Assembly (NCBI RefSeq): GCF_037975245.1 | Contig: NC_092579.1 | Coordinates: 2,535,001-2,599,000 of the forward strand | Source: Apostichopus japonicus | Taxonomy: Eukaryota; Echinodermata; Holothuroidea; Aspidochirotida; Stichopodidae | Reading direction: 5' to 3' | Length of the DNA: 64,000 nt | Part shown: positions 38,232-54,235 of the stretch, piece after piece | Numbering within the stretch: the first letter of the stretch is position 1 | Layout of the letters: each line of letters starts with the position of its first letter | Translations under genes and position numbers: made by a program | Notes under the pieces: generated by a model | Told to the model about the DNA's origin: nothing | What the model saw: the letters and a program-made list of their open reading frames with translations, nothing else | The model's database searches: none

Positions 38232-38730
38232 AGACCTGTAAATTATAATTCTGTGTTATGGACGAATATATATCCAACGGTTTCTCGTGAAGGAGGTACA
38301 CTGGTATGAGTTCTCCACTCGTCCGGCACCTTGGCTGTATATATAAATATATTTACAAAATTATGACATATATTGACCCTCTGTGTCAGTTTGTGTTTTG
38401 ATAATTACGAGTAAGGTTTTTTTTTTTTCTTACATTCTATTTACATTGATTCAACTTTAGATGTTTATATGTCATTATATCGTCGTCGCATGTAATGCTC
38501 TTTATGTTTGTTATGACAACCACCCATGCATGTATCCATCAACTAAAATAATATCAAGTACAGGTTGTTGCAAATGCAGTCAGGGAAAACACGAATTCCA
38601 CCAAGTGTCAGCATGTCATAAGCTATCAACGCCCCCCCCCCCCAATAAGTGAGACATTGTATTATTTAAAATACCCCTAACATATGTAGACGTTTGAACT
38701 GTGTCCAAGCTTCAACACTGCACGGTGTGC

Positions 38731-41700
<2,970 letters not shown>

Positions 41701-42088
41701 GCTATAATCAGTGGCGTAGGAAGGTACTTTTGAGTGGGGGGGGGGGGCTGAAGACTGATGGCCGGCCTGGGGGAGGGGTCTAAGGGGGGTGTCCCCTCCC
41801 CTTTGGATTTTTTTGGCATTTCCAGGTGGCCTCAGATGCAATTTGGTGCAATATAGCACACTTCAACCCACCCACTCCATTTTGTATATAATTTTGCATT
41901 TTCACCTGACCTTAGATGCAATTTCATGCTCCAAATGAGATTTTTTTCTCATTTGGAAATGAAAAAGGGGTTTTTTGACTTGCGAAGCGGGGGGGGGGGC
42001 GGAATGATACTTCCGCCCCTTCACATTTTTCACTGGGGGCTGGCGCCCCCCCCCCCAGCCCCCCGGTTCCTACGCCCTTGGTCATAAT
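41701..42088. mobile_element. hAT-like MITE, copy 1
   Basis: The element 41709-42080 begins CAGTGGCGTAGGAA and ends TTCCTACGCCCTTG, imperfect inverted repeats. It is bordered by GCTATAAT (41701-41708) and GTCATAAT (42081-42088), which match at 6 of 8 bases, as expected of an aged 8-bp target-site duplication. The interior has poly-G and poly-C runs and no coding capacity. An 8-bp duplication and CAGTGGC-type ends are hAT features. Confidence 0.65.
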
Positions 42089-42157
42089 AAAACACATACT
42101 ACCTTTTTCACTAATAACAGAAGATAAAATAGCATGTAATTATTGAATTTTATTCTA

Positions 42158-42230
42158 TGTCAGTGCCGTAGCCTGGGTAGAATCAATAGGGGCGGGGGAC
42201 CGGGGGGGGGGGACAGTTGAGGAACATCGA
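42158..42230. mobile_element. Possible fragment of the CAGTGGCGTAG MITE family
   Basis: CAGTGCCGTAGCCTGGG followed by poly-G resembles the left end of the MITE at 41709. No right end was found. Confidence 0.3.
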
Positions 42231-42507
42231 GAAACATTTATGTATCAATGTTACATAGTGATGCTTTGATATGCCTTTATGCCAGGGCCTTTTTAAAGAA
42301 ACGTTTAGTGGCTGGACCGTTTCACAAAATGGACCATCATTACATTACCTAAGAGGAGCGCCACCATCGGTGGCGCGTAGCGTAACAAGAACAATTTGTG
42401 CGGAAAATGTCTCCCAGGTTGCCGGAAAGGCACTTCCCATGCATGAGTAAGTTACAGGCCTCCCCATGCAGGCCTTTAAAGTCTTTATTTTGAGATCTCA
42501 TGTTATA

Positions 42508-42509
<2 letters not shown>

Positions 42510-42541
<32 letters not shown>
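42510..42541. repeat. (TA)n microsatellite
   Basis: About 15 TA units. A similar short tract lies at 43193-43221. Confidence 0.95.
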
Positions 42542-42545
<4 letters not shown>

Positions 42546-43190
42546 AATATGAAAGTTCCAAGATTTGCAATATTGGCAACTGGAATAGCCCGTTTTCTTT
42601 TATCATTTATAACGTCTTTTGTCAGTTAACGTATGTTTTGTTTTAAGTACTAGCGCCTATGTAGTTTTTTTATTGTAAAGTCAATCAAGTTCAGACATTA
42701 CCCGTAGTAGCAGGGGAGTGGGGGGGGGGGGTTAACCCGTAGTTTGGGATAAAATAGAATCATAATAATATGGAACAAAGATCTTTTAATACAAATCCTT
42801 GGCCTTGCGCTCTCCAACTGCTTTAAAAGCTGGAGGCGACTTTTTTTAGAAATAATTATCAAAGTTAAAAGATAATCTCCCGTCGTTGAACCAACAATCA
42901 TTATGCCTCTGACAGAATTTTTCCATTTGATGTCTCGCTAAATATAAACTTGATTATATTTCGGTTAAACAAAGTAGCTCTGATGAGACGAGAATAGCTT
43001 CAAAGGTAATATTGGATTGTCCATTTGGAACGTTGCCATTGATTATTTTCAATCATGACATAAATGTGTGATAGGAGCCTGGAATGGGCTTGCAACGTCT
43101 GAGACCTCGTTCACGCATATATTTATAACTTTCTTACCGGAACTAGTCCCACTGACACTCTGAAAATATTTTTACCCCAATACCGAGTTC

Positions 43191-43226
<36 letters not shown>

Positions 43227-43480
43227 CGAATCCCAAATTTTGGTATAGGTATATGCAGACAGCATTGACCACTTATCACTTTGTTGGCAATTAAATTGGT
43301 TAATTAAATGAATTTACTAAATTAATATTTTTGTAACTTTCCCGCTGGTTTTCTTTCACTATTTTGTATCATTTTGAAAATTTCGTTTGGCCAGGAAAAA
43401 CACGTCAATATTTGCACACTAAAAAGTTGGGCAAATAAGTGAGCCAACACTGGGTAACTGGGTAAATATATTTATTTATT

Positions 43481-43546
<66 letters not shown>

Positions 43547-44105
43547 CCGTGATTCTACTGGTGTGTGAATGCGTATAAACTGGCTTTGTTTATAACTGGG
43601 AATGAGGGCGTGTTACACAAGTGTTATGATTGAATGTACACTGATAGTGCACCCCTGCATGTTAGTTGAAAACTTCATCTCAATAACTTGTTCTTAACTC
43701 AAGAAATAGTTGATTGAATGTAATCTTTGACAGGGTAAACTTTGATGTTATCAGAGTAGACTGTTCCACAAAAGCGTTTATCAACCTATTTATATCTTCG
43801 GGTTGATTAACCCTTGAAACGTGATACATTTGAAATGATTGCCCAACTGTCAATGATCTCTATCTTTATAACTTTCTTCAAAATGCAACTCTTTTGTTTA
43901 TATAGATAGGCCTATATTATTTTCCTCTGTGGATAAACTGGATTGAAATATAATAACGACAACTATATACATAACAAGGGCTGTTTTCAGTGCAATTTGC
44001 GGCCTTGATGATTATCGTTTTAATATACTGTTGCTAGATGCATTTAGAAAATGTCATAAAAGTAACAACATAACAATAATTATTATACAATATAAATGCT
44101 TAGAG
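42542..44105. other. Non-coding stretch with (TA)n at 43193-43221 and 43482-43544
   Basis: AT-rich DNA with two TA microsatellites and a G run near 42720. No exon recognised. Confidence 0.5.
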
Positions 44106-44508
44106 GACGACGTCATAGGCGTAGGAGCCCAACTTGATTGGGGGGGGGGGGGGAGGGTGGGCTGTAACGACTTGCCCGAAAAAATATAACCAAAATGTTT
44201 TCGCCTTCAACATGTTAATGTGCATATCACATAGGTATGCATCGGTTTTACATCGCATGCCGATTTTATATACAATCATTTGCAGTGTTATTACCCTTTC
44301 ATATTGGTTATCGTCTTTCGGGAATTCGTTACAATAATAATAATAATGATTAGTTTAACCATTGAAAAACCCATTGCAATTTATTTTTCTTTCAGAATGT
44401 GCCCGAAAAATTCTCAGCATATTGCCCGAATTTTCACAAAAATATTTGGTTGGGGCTGCAGCCCCCCCCCCCCCCAGTCCCCGCGCCTCCTACCCCTATG
44501 GAAGGCGT
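44106..44508. mobile_element. hAT-like MITE, copy 2
   Basis: The element 44114-44500 starts CATAGGCGTAGGAG and ends CTCCTACCCCTATG, inverted repeats with one mismatch. Flanking octamers GACGACGT (44106-44113) and GAAGGCGT (44501-44508) match at 6 of 8 bases. The ends are followed or preceded by poly-G and poly-C as in copy 1 at 41.7 kb. The 93-codon frame inside is not a gene. Confidence 0.65.
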
Positions 44509-46231
44509 GTTTTTCATCAGAAAGATTCACAGGAATGAAAAATAGTCATCAGTTTCGCTAGTCAGCAACTTTAGCCACTAGAAGATACTAACAATGCTAC
44601 CTAATCATTTCATTTCTATTGTTTTAACCAATTTTTTCATCTGTCATTTTTAGAGGCAGTGGCTTACCTCAAAGAGGGAGGAGGGGACACGGGAATTGCC
44701 CCCCCCCCCTCCCCCACTTCAATCGTCACTCGAGGGGAAATGGTTCAACCGGATAATATTTCAGCTGGAGAAGAATTAAACCACTACAACGTGGTTCCTC
44801 ATCCCCACCCCCCTTTTTTTATCTTTTGATCATGCACCTATCAGTCGGGGGAAGTATTGAACGAATTTGGCATGCTCTTTTCTGAAAGGTATAAGAGGGA
44901 AGCATTCTTATCAAATTGCATTGTTCGAAATTTAATATTGCCGTAACCGCTTCAAACTTCCCTCAATTATTTTTTTTTGTTTTTTTTTTATATTGCCAAA
45001 ATTTCAATGTCCCGTGATTCACTTCAGAGGGAAGTAGTAGTTTGAAGATTAACCAATCATAGCTTACATTCTTACATTCGGAAAATCTTGTTTCGTTCGG
45101 GGTGACTATTGGCGTGCCATGGTTTCATCAAACTAAATAATAATAATAATAATAATAATAATAAACAGACCAGACTCCGACGGTCCATTATTCAATGCAA
45201 ACCGCGTGACATTTATTTTGAATTTTCACATTTCCATGAACGTTAGTTTCCATAGCAATATAAAATGGGTTCAATCACAGGTCTGGTAGTTCATTGGTTC
45301 CTAACAGTCGCCTGGACGAAGGAACATCTCTTTCGTCTCGTCCAGCACGATATATGGCATCAAACGAGGGATATAAAAATAAACCACATCATGGAAGACA
45401 GATATACTATTTATGTTGAATGGCTGTCTCTTTGACATGTTGGTGAAATATGTCCCTAGCGGCGTTCCATGTGATATCGTCTTTTAACGATGTTCAAAAT
45501 CTTTCATTACAAAGAGAATAAATCAATCTTGAAAGAGCAATCTTTCAAATCTTTGGCTAGATTGAAATTACAAACAGTGACCTGGGGCTTACATGTTCTC
45601 TTTACTAAGCTTCCCAGCCCTTTGTTGATTTTTGTCCCTAAATGTGACCAACACATGGCTGGGGTGAGCCAGTGAGAATCTTGCACACCTTGCAACCATG
45701 AATTACACCTCAGACTCATTCCGTCTCCAACTCCTGACCGCCACCAGCACAAATTAGCTTTGCTTACCCACTCCCCCCCCCCCTCCTCTCGCACTATTGT
45801 GTTGAAATAACCAAACAAAATCCATCAATAAGCTCTGTTTTTTCGGTCCATATGATGTGTACTCCATTAGCATGACAACATTTGTCTTGGACTGCAAAGT
45901 TGATCTGTCAACGTTACTTATAGATGTTGTGTCTCGATTGCCTATTTCCATCCTTTCAACTAATGAAACACGTAATGAAAGTTTTGTTGAAGAATGTGCC
46001 GGCGCTTTACATATGAATAGGTTATCATTATGTCTGCAGTGTTACTGTTTGAAGAAAAGTCATCTGAAATAGAGCAAAGTCACAAAATAAAACGATGATA
46101 TACACATATATGTATATATATATGTTAATATATATATTTATATCAAACCGAATACAAACCTCCCCCCCCCCCAAAAAAAAAAAAAAAAAAAAAAACTTGG
46201 GTGGTGAAATGTTTGCATTTCCGATCCCACT
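44509..46231. other. Non-coding stretch
   Basis: Holds C runs near 44700-44709 and 45773-45783, an (AAT)n tract at 45133-45163, TA-rich DNA at 46105-46140 and a C-run/A-run pair at 46161-46195. Opposed frames at 45507-45818 and 45857-46072 show no domain or splice support. Confidence 0.45.
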
Positions 46232-46243
46232 TGCGCATGCGCA
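46232..46243. promoter_or_regulatory. NRF1-type palindrome
   Basis: TGCGCATGCGCA is a perfect match to the NRF1 consensus YGCGCAYGCGCR, unusual in AT-rich DNA. No transcription start or gene is identified next to it, so it may be coincidental. Confidence 0.3.
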
Positions 46244-49200
46244 TATATGATTGACGAAATGCTCAAAAATTTAATGTTGGCTTTTATATATTTTGAAAAT
46301 ACGCCCCCATTAATTTGTATTTATACGGAACTTAAATTGCGTACATGTCGAGTACATCTAAAATATATCCACATTTTAGGATTACTTGCGGTCATGTGAG
46401 ACGCACTTACCACTGGCGGCCTAATTTCAACACAAGTGAGCATTGGGGTGTCCCACCCCCCCCCCCCCGCCGCCCTGCCAACAACACCTTCAAACCTGTG
46501 TTGGGGTCCCTGTGTATTCTGTGATCAACCATACACGCACACACAAAACAAACGCATTGCGACTGATCAATCCTGCTGACTGACAAATGCGGTTTACTTT
46601 CTATAGTACTTAACTCATGCAGTCATTTCCATTCAATAATAACAAAATATTTTCGTTGAATATTTGGCTTAGTTTCTGTTAGCAAAATCATTTGTATCGC
46701 CCACCTCCTTCTTTGAAACCCCGCCCACCAAATTTGAATTCCTTGTAGGGTTCATTTCATTACCCCACCGGCTTCAGAATAAGGAAGAGATCGACCTAAT
46801 TTCTTTGGCACAAAACCAAAGCCTCTCCCGAGCTTCCTTTACAACCAAGTACCTCGCGTGTGTACAATCTTTGTTGGCATAACAACGCGACCGCATCGCA
46901 CTATACCACGAAATCCGACAAGAGGTCTAAATTAAATCTAAAGTTAAAATATATTCCTTCCCATTCATCATGGTCCAACCTTCCCCCCCCCCCCCCCTTT
47001 AATTGGGAATGCTAAGGATCTAAAGCCAAATGGAATTCTTGTGGTTAAGAATCGTATTTACCTGCTTTTGTTTACAAATACCGGAGAATTGCAACTCCAG
47101 ATAAGGATACTTAGTTGATACATATACACATGGCATTATTAGCCATAAAGCAGTATAACCACTAGTGAGACAGGTTAGAGGGGATTGATGGATATAAGGT
47201 TGGTTTACTATATTGTCGATAAGATCAGTATAGTGAAAAATGCTAAAACATAACAAGTGGGATGAAACAATGTTACTGTAGGGCGTCTGTACGGCAGAAT
47301 AAAATACTATTCACCTCTGCGAGCTATACGTCTTATATCTTATAGAGGGCGTCCTATCAGTTATATTTTAATGAAAAGATAGAACGTGGGCACGAAAACC
47401 AAACGATTAATTTGATCAACTGAAAGCAACATGCATTCCTCTAGTACGTTAAAACTGTAACCATGTGATCATGAATTAAAGAGGACACAAACCCTTCTAC
47501 GATTATTGGTCTATATTTGATAGAGGGTAACGCCGTGAACATCTTACCCCAAAGAGATATGAAAAATCTTATCCAATTTATCGGATAACGTCTCCATTTA
47601 TGGACAACTTACCGCTAGACGAATTGCAAACTTCCCAACAGAATTAGTAATTATATACTTTCATAAAGAGGCAAATTACTGATCGTTTGACTGTTCTAGA
47701 CCTATAGATGGTCCCCATGCTCTACCCCACCCACCCCAATGGATAGGCTGAGCAGCCTACCTTAACATATCTATATACGAGAGCTACATCAACCGAATCT
47801 AACAAATCAACTTAAAATATTGGTGACATTTAAAAAATATTTTCTTTAATGTATGCGTGGTACATGCATTCTGCTTGCTTGGATTTTTGTTGGTCTGCCG
47901 TTGGCATTTCGGGGGAGGGGGGGGGGGGGTACGACGCACTTTATTGTAAGATGGCCCTCTATTGGGGTGACCTGTAGTGTGCGTGCGGCTGCAGATACAT
48001 CAAGAAATGAGGGAGATTCGGGGGGGGGGGGTATTTATGGACTGGGAGATTGGAGAAAGAATAATGTATTCTCACTCTCGCACTTCAGAAAACATGAAAC
48101 GTTCACGGGGTGCACCGGGGGGAAGGGGGTTGTGGGGGATGTTGTGACATAATTGTATCCGGGGCACAAACTGGTTCTCGATGATTATCCTGTGTGTTTG
48201 TCCGTGTCCGCCTTCTGCCCTCCTCATCTGCTGACATACACAAGACGAAAACGATCATCGACACCTTCTGTATGTTTGAAACTACGAGAATGTCACCGAT
48301 CCTAAGATATTTCACACAAGACTGAACATTGTGACCCTGGCCCGATTGGGGGTATAATATCCTGCAGACGTGACCAAAGTTTTAATAGAAAAGTCCAATC
48401 GAAATATTTCAGTGAGACTTTGAGGACCCGTGGAATGAAATAACACTCGGCAAGATATTTGCTTTTGAAATTGAAATTTCAAAAAGAAAGATAAATGACA
48501 ACCTAAAAATAAATCATGTTATCTCATCAACGTTTTTTCTCCCCGAATTTAGTTCTTTTGTCTTGCGTCACGTTTTTGACTGATGTTTTACCAATAGCTT
48601 AAACAATTGAACAGTTGGAGAGTAGAAACTGTGAATGGTATCTGGTCTTAATTTTCAAGTCAGTGAAAAGTCGAAGTTTCCCGGTAAGGGTTCAGCTATA
48701 ATTGACAATTTTATATACACGCGAAATGTTCACACGCTTTAATGCGGTTTCGATAAACTGTGGCGGTAAATATTGAAGTACAAAATCACGTTATCAATGG
48801 TTGCTTAGGTAATTTCCGAATTGGCAGTGTGCCACTTGCAACTATCGCACAAGCTTGAAACGTTAGAATTGATTGGACGTTTGTTTTCCCTTGATAGGGT
48901 TGGGGTGGCCTGGCATTTGCGTCGAGTGGTAGGTTGTGGAAGAAATCGTGGGGCGTGGAAATATTGCGGGACGATATTTAAGCTATATGTGGTAACGATA
49001 CAACAAATCGGGCAATTTGTACTCTGAATGAATTCGAAAACCATGTAGATACCACTTGACGCAACCACTCACTTTCCTTCCTCCTCTCCTTCCCCGTCAC
49101 CAATGTGGCTCCTCCGCCCCTCCCACTCCCTCCCTCCCACTCTCTCTCCTTTCCCCCATCAATATGGACCTTCTAGTTGGTAGTTTTGTTGCAAAGGTTA

Positions 49201-49846
49201 ATACAACCACGTAAAAGATTTTCTGTATTATCTGAAATAACATTACATAACCATGTGATGATAATATATGATGGATTATTAAATAGGTCAAACTTAATAC
49301 GATTTTTTAAGCTGCATTAAGTTTCTGTTGAATTTTGTTCACGGTTTCCATGGAAACAACACTCAGACGGTCAAAGTAAGATAATTTACTCAACCTGCGG
49401 TAAAAAGAAAAATATTCCACACTGTTAGATCACATCCCCATCTCAATACCATGTCCAGAAACGTCGAGATACAGATACTTGAATGTAACCTATATTTCGA
49501 CTCGCTAAGCCCTCGCTTTCAGGGAGTGAATAATAGCAGGGAGGGTCTTCTCCTCCCACAACCCCCCCCCCCACCCCACCCCCCATTCACCGTAGATAGA
49601 CTGTGATGTCCTTGCGAACATATATTGTTATATTCTTTGTGGCAGTACAAAGTATTATGTTCTCTTTGTGAGTTTGTATTGCATATGATGAACTAACCTT
49701 ATATCATGTGTGTTAGACTGTATACGTATTGTACAGCCACTTTAATTGAACACCTTTAGAAGTTCAAAGGTTAAACAACAATATTAAAAGGGGTACAACA
49801 ATACAACCTGGACTAAAGGCAGCCGTGTTTCTTATGGATCTGCAAC
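46244..49846. other. Non-coding stretch
   Basis: Poly-C and poly-G runs at about 46456-46469, 46983-46997, 47911-47928, 48020-48030 and 49560-49572, and pyrimidine-rich DNA at 49070-49160. No gene recognised. The 99-codon frame at 47853 reads through poly-G as Gly repeats and is rejected. Confidence 0.45.
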
Positions 49847-49880
49847 AGCGGTCCGCAAACTTTTAGGCCCGCGACACATC
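49847..49880 (+). mobile_element. Possible hAT-type transposon end
   Basis: CAGCGGTCCGCAAACTTTTA and the following GGCCCGCGACACA strongly resemble hAT/Charlie-type terminal inverted repeats (compare CAGGGGTCGGCAAACT ends). No opposite end was recognised within the next kilobase. A 151-codon frame downstream (49951-50406) shows no transposase similarity that I can see. Confidence 0.35.
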
Positions 49881-50836
49881 AGGACTGAGCACAAACCCAC
49901 CAGACCCCCCTCCCTCGCACATCGATGCGTATAGAGTCGAGCCTACTTGCTTGGACTATAAGAACTTGATGTTAAAACGAATAACCTGTAATTGCTATTC
50001 GTCTGCAAGCTCCGAAAATTCTAGATCAACTTTGTTTAGACATGTGGAAAAATCTCGCGACCAACCGACAACTTCTCACGTTCCAGATTTTCTGTCTGGG
50101 TCTCACCCCATGATAATTTTATCGAACCATTACCTCCATGATCGAACTCACCAAACTATTCACTCTGTTCGCAAAGTCATTCCTCTAAGTACAGATAATC
50201 CATCCCTACAGCGGGATTTTTCACAGCCTTTTGTCGTATATTCGTTTACTTACGTATTAGAATTCCAATCTTCACCACTACCAGACCTTTTAAAGGTTAG
50301 AAAGCCGCCACACTTTTCAATTCCTCCTTTCTTATTCTTTTGTCAAATGTCACCCGGTCTCGTTATATCATGCAGGACCTATTTTAGGAGCCGTTTGGAC
50401 GTGTAATTTATGTAGTTACGAAATATATTTATTTTCTTATGTCTTTTTGTTACTTTCACTTTTCGCGGCTGTGTCAATATATCTTTTTGGGGGGAATTTT
50501 TGTTCTTAGGCCAATTTATTGATTTTACACTACCGGGTGGCCGCTATGCATAGTTTTACTTTATAGCATCTATAAGTTCTTTCTTTGAATGCTTGAAAAC
50601 TGCAGGAAATAGTTTGTCAGGTTTAATTCATTTCCCAATAAATAACTACACATTACATAGAAGTATCCTTGTCACTTTTAAAACCGACGGCAGCCGCTCT
50701 TAGTGAAGCCTGATGGCGGGTGTCAGGCGCGTACAGCAGTAAATGTATTCAGCACTATATAGAGAACAGACATTAACTAAACAAAGAAATGAGACATCGA
50801 TGATAGGTCACCGAATATGAAGTATCTATCAATACA

Positions 50837-50857
50837 TATATATATATGCAATATATA

Positions 50858-50898
<41 letters not shown>
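50837..50898. repeat. Interrupted (TA)n tract
   Basis: TA repeats abutting the left edge of SINE-type copy 1. Confidence 0.9.
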
Positions 50899-50900
<2 letters not shown>

Positions 50901-51381
50901 TATGTAGACTTTACCTACAAATGTGGGCGGTTGAAGTTATTCAAACGACAGCCCCCCTTCTTTTTATTATATTTCATATGTCATATGTTTAAAGTACACG
51001 AAATGATGGCAAGATCGCATTTAAGATAAAGGAAAAAGGTATGGTTGTAATCTACAAATATGTATAAAATTGGTATTGAAACAAGCATGACAAAAATACA
51101 TTAAACACTTCAAAATGATGAAATATCATGAGATATATCTATATAATTGAAATTGTAGCGATAAAACATCATGGGATATATCTATATATCAATTATATAA
51201 TAATAATTGAAATTGTAGTGAGTTGGAAACTCCAGAGCAGTGAAAAAACTTCCAGTCTCCATCGGGATTCGAACCCAGGCCTAACGCTTAACATGCGGAC
51301 ACCCAACCTCTAGGCTAAGGACGCTGATTGTATGTCCAGAGGTTCGAAACGGGTAAAGAAGGTCGTAATTCCACTTTAGGC

Positions 51382-51384
<3 letters not shown>
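50899..51384 (-). mobile_element. tRNA-derived SINE-type element, copy 1
   Basis: On the minus strand a tRNA-like segment occupies about 51250-51325: a 5' acceptor-like GCGTCC, A box TAGCCTAGAGGTTGG (reverse of 51303-51317), B box GGTTCGAATCC (reverse of 51265-51275) and a 3' acceptor-like half ATGGAGAC. It is embedded in a longer unit that recurs at 54236-54666 with high similarity along its whole length. This copy is longer because an AATTGAAATTGTAG-containing block of about 56 bp near 51155-51215 is duplicated. It is flanked by (TA)n on both sides. Promoter boxes and repetition are seen; Pol III activity is inference. Confidence 0.8.
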
Positions 51385-51428
<44 letters not shown>

Positions 51429-51433
51429 TATAC

Positions 51434-51506
<73 letters not shown>
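51384..51506. repeat. (TA)n tract beside SINE-type copy 1
   Basis: Two long TA runs separated by TTCATATACA-like interruptions. Confidence 0.95.
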
Positions 51507-51507
<1 letters not shown>

Positions 51508-51616
51508 GTTGAGACTAGTTGAGACTAGTGGAACACTAGTAGTTGTCTCAACATATATTTCGCTCTGTCCACCGGACATAGAGCACTCTGCGCCAAGATA
51601 GACGCCAAACAACCAA

Positions 51617-51617
<1 letters not shown>

Positions 51618-51677
<60 letters not shown>

Positions 51678-51735
51678 TTACATATATATAGGCCTATATA
51701 TATATATATATATATATAGGCCTATATATATATCA
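51618..51735. repeat. (TA)n tract with TATAGGCCTATA repeats
   Basis: TA repeats followed by two TATAGGCCTATATA palindromic units near 51690-51726. Confidence 0.9.
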
Positions 51736-54235
51736 TATATGATATGATATGTTCATATCTGCAAAGAGCGAAGCAAACCCAACTAATCATCATTTAACTT
51801 TATGTCAAAGAGTACACGACCCCCCAAACCAGCCATACATGACAGAGAAATTGATTATGCTGTGAATATACCTTCAGCCATACATAATATAGTGAAACTC
51901 ATTATTCTGTGAAAATAGCTTCACATGCAAAAATGATGACATCATGGGAGCAGGGGATCTCAATGAGCGACCCCCGTGGCAAAAACCGGACCACGGAAGA
52001 TTTCAATCCAGCTCAATAAAAAAAAAATTAAAAATCGGCCCTCATTTTTGCGCTCATCCGATATGCGAACCCGTATTGTCTGCCGGTAACAGACAATGTA
52101 ACACATTCTCCCGAAGAGCAAATGAAATATTCTATACTGTTAGTGGAAATTCCTATAACTCGAGATACGGTTGATTGAATGTAACCTATTTGACTAGCTA
52201 AACCCGTCCCGTATTCAAGGAAGGGGACCACGGTTGGTGGTTTGTGTTGATAATTGTATCCAAGAGCTTAACTTTGCTATTATAATATTCTTGTTAATTA
52301 TTTACTTGGAACGTGATATATTTAATCTTTTACTGATCTGTCTAGGCCTTCTGTATATAAAAATACAGCTTCTTTATAGAAACATTATTTTCCACCGTGG
52401 AATATCCCTTTAAAGCCTTCGTTATTATAGCACCATACCAGCCTACCCTGCTGACACAGTTCGTGCCCAACCTAGGTGTAAAACAGTGAGATTTTGTTTC
52501 TCTGGACCAAATTTTTTTTCACTTTTTATTGAGAGCCCGTGTCAAAAATTCATGAAAGCCTGATTCAAGTGTTATCTCAGCCTTGAAGGGGTGGGGGTAG
52601 TAGGCCTACCAAAGGGTAGAGGTGGGGTTCTATTTGTGTGGATGGGGTTAAATATTAATATGTTAGCAAACAGTGTGTTACGCCCTCTGTAAGGCCACAA
52701 TGGACTTCTTAATGTGTGGGGTATATGCCAGAGCTCCTGTTGAAGTACCACCCAGAGATATGACGTCAGAGGTCAAACATACATACAAAAAAAAAACGGA
52801 AACAGCATTTTTCCATAACGTGAGTGCAAATGACAAAAAAAAAAATGACCGCGAAGCCAGCATCAAAGTTTTAGGAGAAAGCTTTCAAGATCATATTACT
52901 TAATATAAAACGCCAACAACCACGTGATCAGTGGAGTTAAAGAGCAAGACCATTGTAAATTCGTGTGAAAGTGTCCGCTTAAACCATAATCCATTAGCGT
53001 ATATAGTAAGTAATATAATAAAGCATATATATGCAGTTCGATGGGCAAATTCGCGTTTCATTTGTTTGGAGCAGTAAGATTTCACAGCTTGCTTTGATGA
53101 ACAATCTCACATGACTGAAAGCGTCCACTTTCATTGGTTGGATTCGACAACGCCTGATAACAGACGATCCTTAGAATGCAATCGGTCGTTTATGGAGAGA
53201 AATTGGTCGGAAGTTCCTAAATGCCAACATTTATAGGTCGATGTGAGAAATGTAGGTATATATGAACTATATAGGCTGTAGTCTCTTGTGTCCAATTCAC
53301 AGTTGAACTCATTCACATCAAAGGCCATGTATACTTTGGTGACCGGGGCAGTGGGCTATAGGGACACTGTTTGTGTTTCATAACTACGGAAGCCACAAGG
53401 GGACATGCGTAATACCGTGTTAGAAACCGTCTTTCACCGTGTATTTTTGACGAGATATCATGGTATTCAAACAAGTATCTCGATATCTCTCATCCCCTTA
53501 TATATATATATATATATATGGCTTCCGTACATATCAGCTGCGTATGTATGTGTAGAATGCAAGTTGTACACTTGCATATATTTGTTTGAGTATTGCGAAA
53601 TATTTAGGCCAATAACCCAAACATACAACCCCCACTAACCTATCACTCATTTCTAAAAACGAAAGAAAAAAGAAGATACGTCGAAATGAAAACCGCTAAA
53701 AAATTAAAACGATTCCATTGCGTGATGATGCTATCAGGATAAAAATGAGACTTATATTGGGGATTAAAAGATATAAATGGGGGGTTATTTGGTGGCCATC
53801 ATCCGTCACCTGGATGTATATATGTACTCATAGCAAATGTACTCCAATAAAACAAAACGATACATAAAGTCAGTTTTGTGAAACAGCTGCCGATGTTTTT
53901 ACCCGCCGTCTAGCTTCACACCGAGTGCAAAGAACTTACTGACTCAAGATAAACTCTTGAGCTTGGCAATGACCCTAACTTACGAGGTAGGGTACGACAC
54001 GTTAACATCGTTCGTCTATTTCTGAGGACATAAATATTATGAAATTTGACTCCCATTTTTTTAAGACACGCGTTTCTCAGTGTCGGTTTGATCTCTATCG
54101 AACCTACTTTTAACGGTTCCCTGGTGACCCATTCTCCCTAATGGTTTTACTTCTCCCACCTGTAAAGCTTCAAGTTCCTGGTATTCCGCACTTGTGGTCT
54201 GCATCTTCTTGCTACAATTGGCCGATAATCTAACT
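51736..54235. other. Non-coding stretch between the two SINE-type copies
   Basis: Contains a solo MITE end at 52391, a weak tRNA-like stem at about 52045-52140 and a short TA repeat at 53499-53519. No gene recognised. Confidence 0.45.
52391..52413. mobile_element. Solo right end of the TTAA MITE family
   Basis: CCACCGTGGAATATCCCT followed directly by TTAA matches the right ends of the elements at 13801 and 22717. No left end was found within about 600 bp, so this is a truncated copy. Confidence 0.5.

Noticed and set aside
47853-48152. Frame with signal-peptide-like start
   Set aside because: Reads through two poly-G runs as Gly repeats, with no further support.
49951-50406. 151-codon open frame
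   Set aside because: Starts at TTG, shows no domain, and at this AT content about one frame of this length is expected by chance in 64 kb. It might still be a transposon remnant, given the hAT-like end just upstream.
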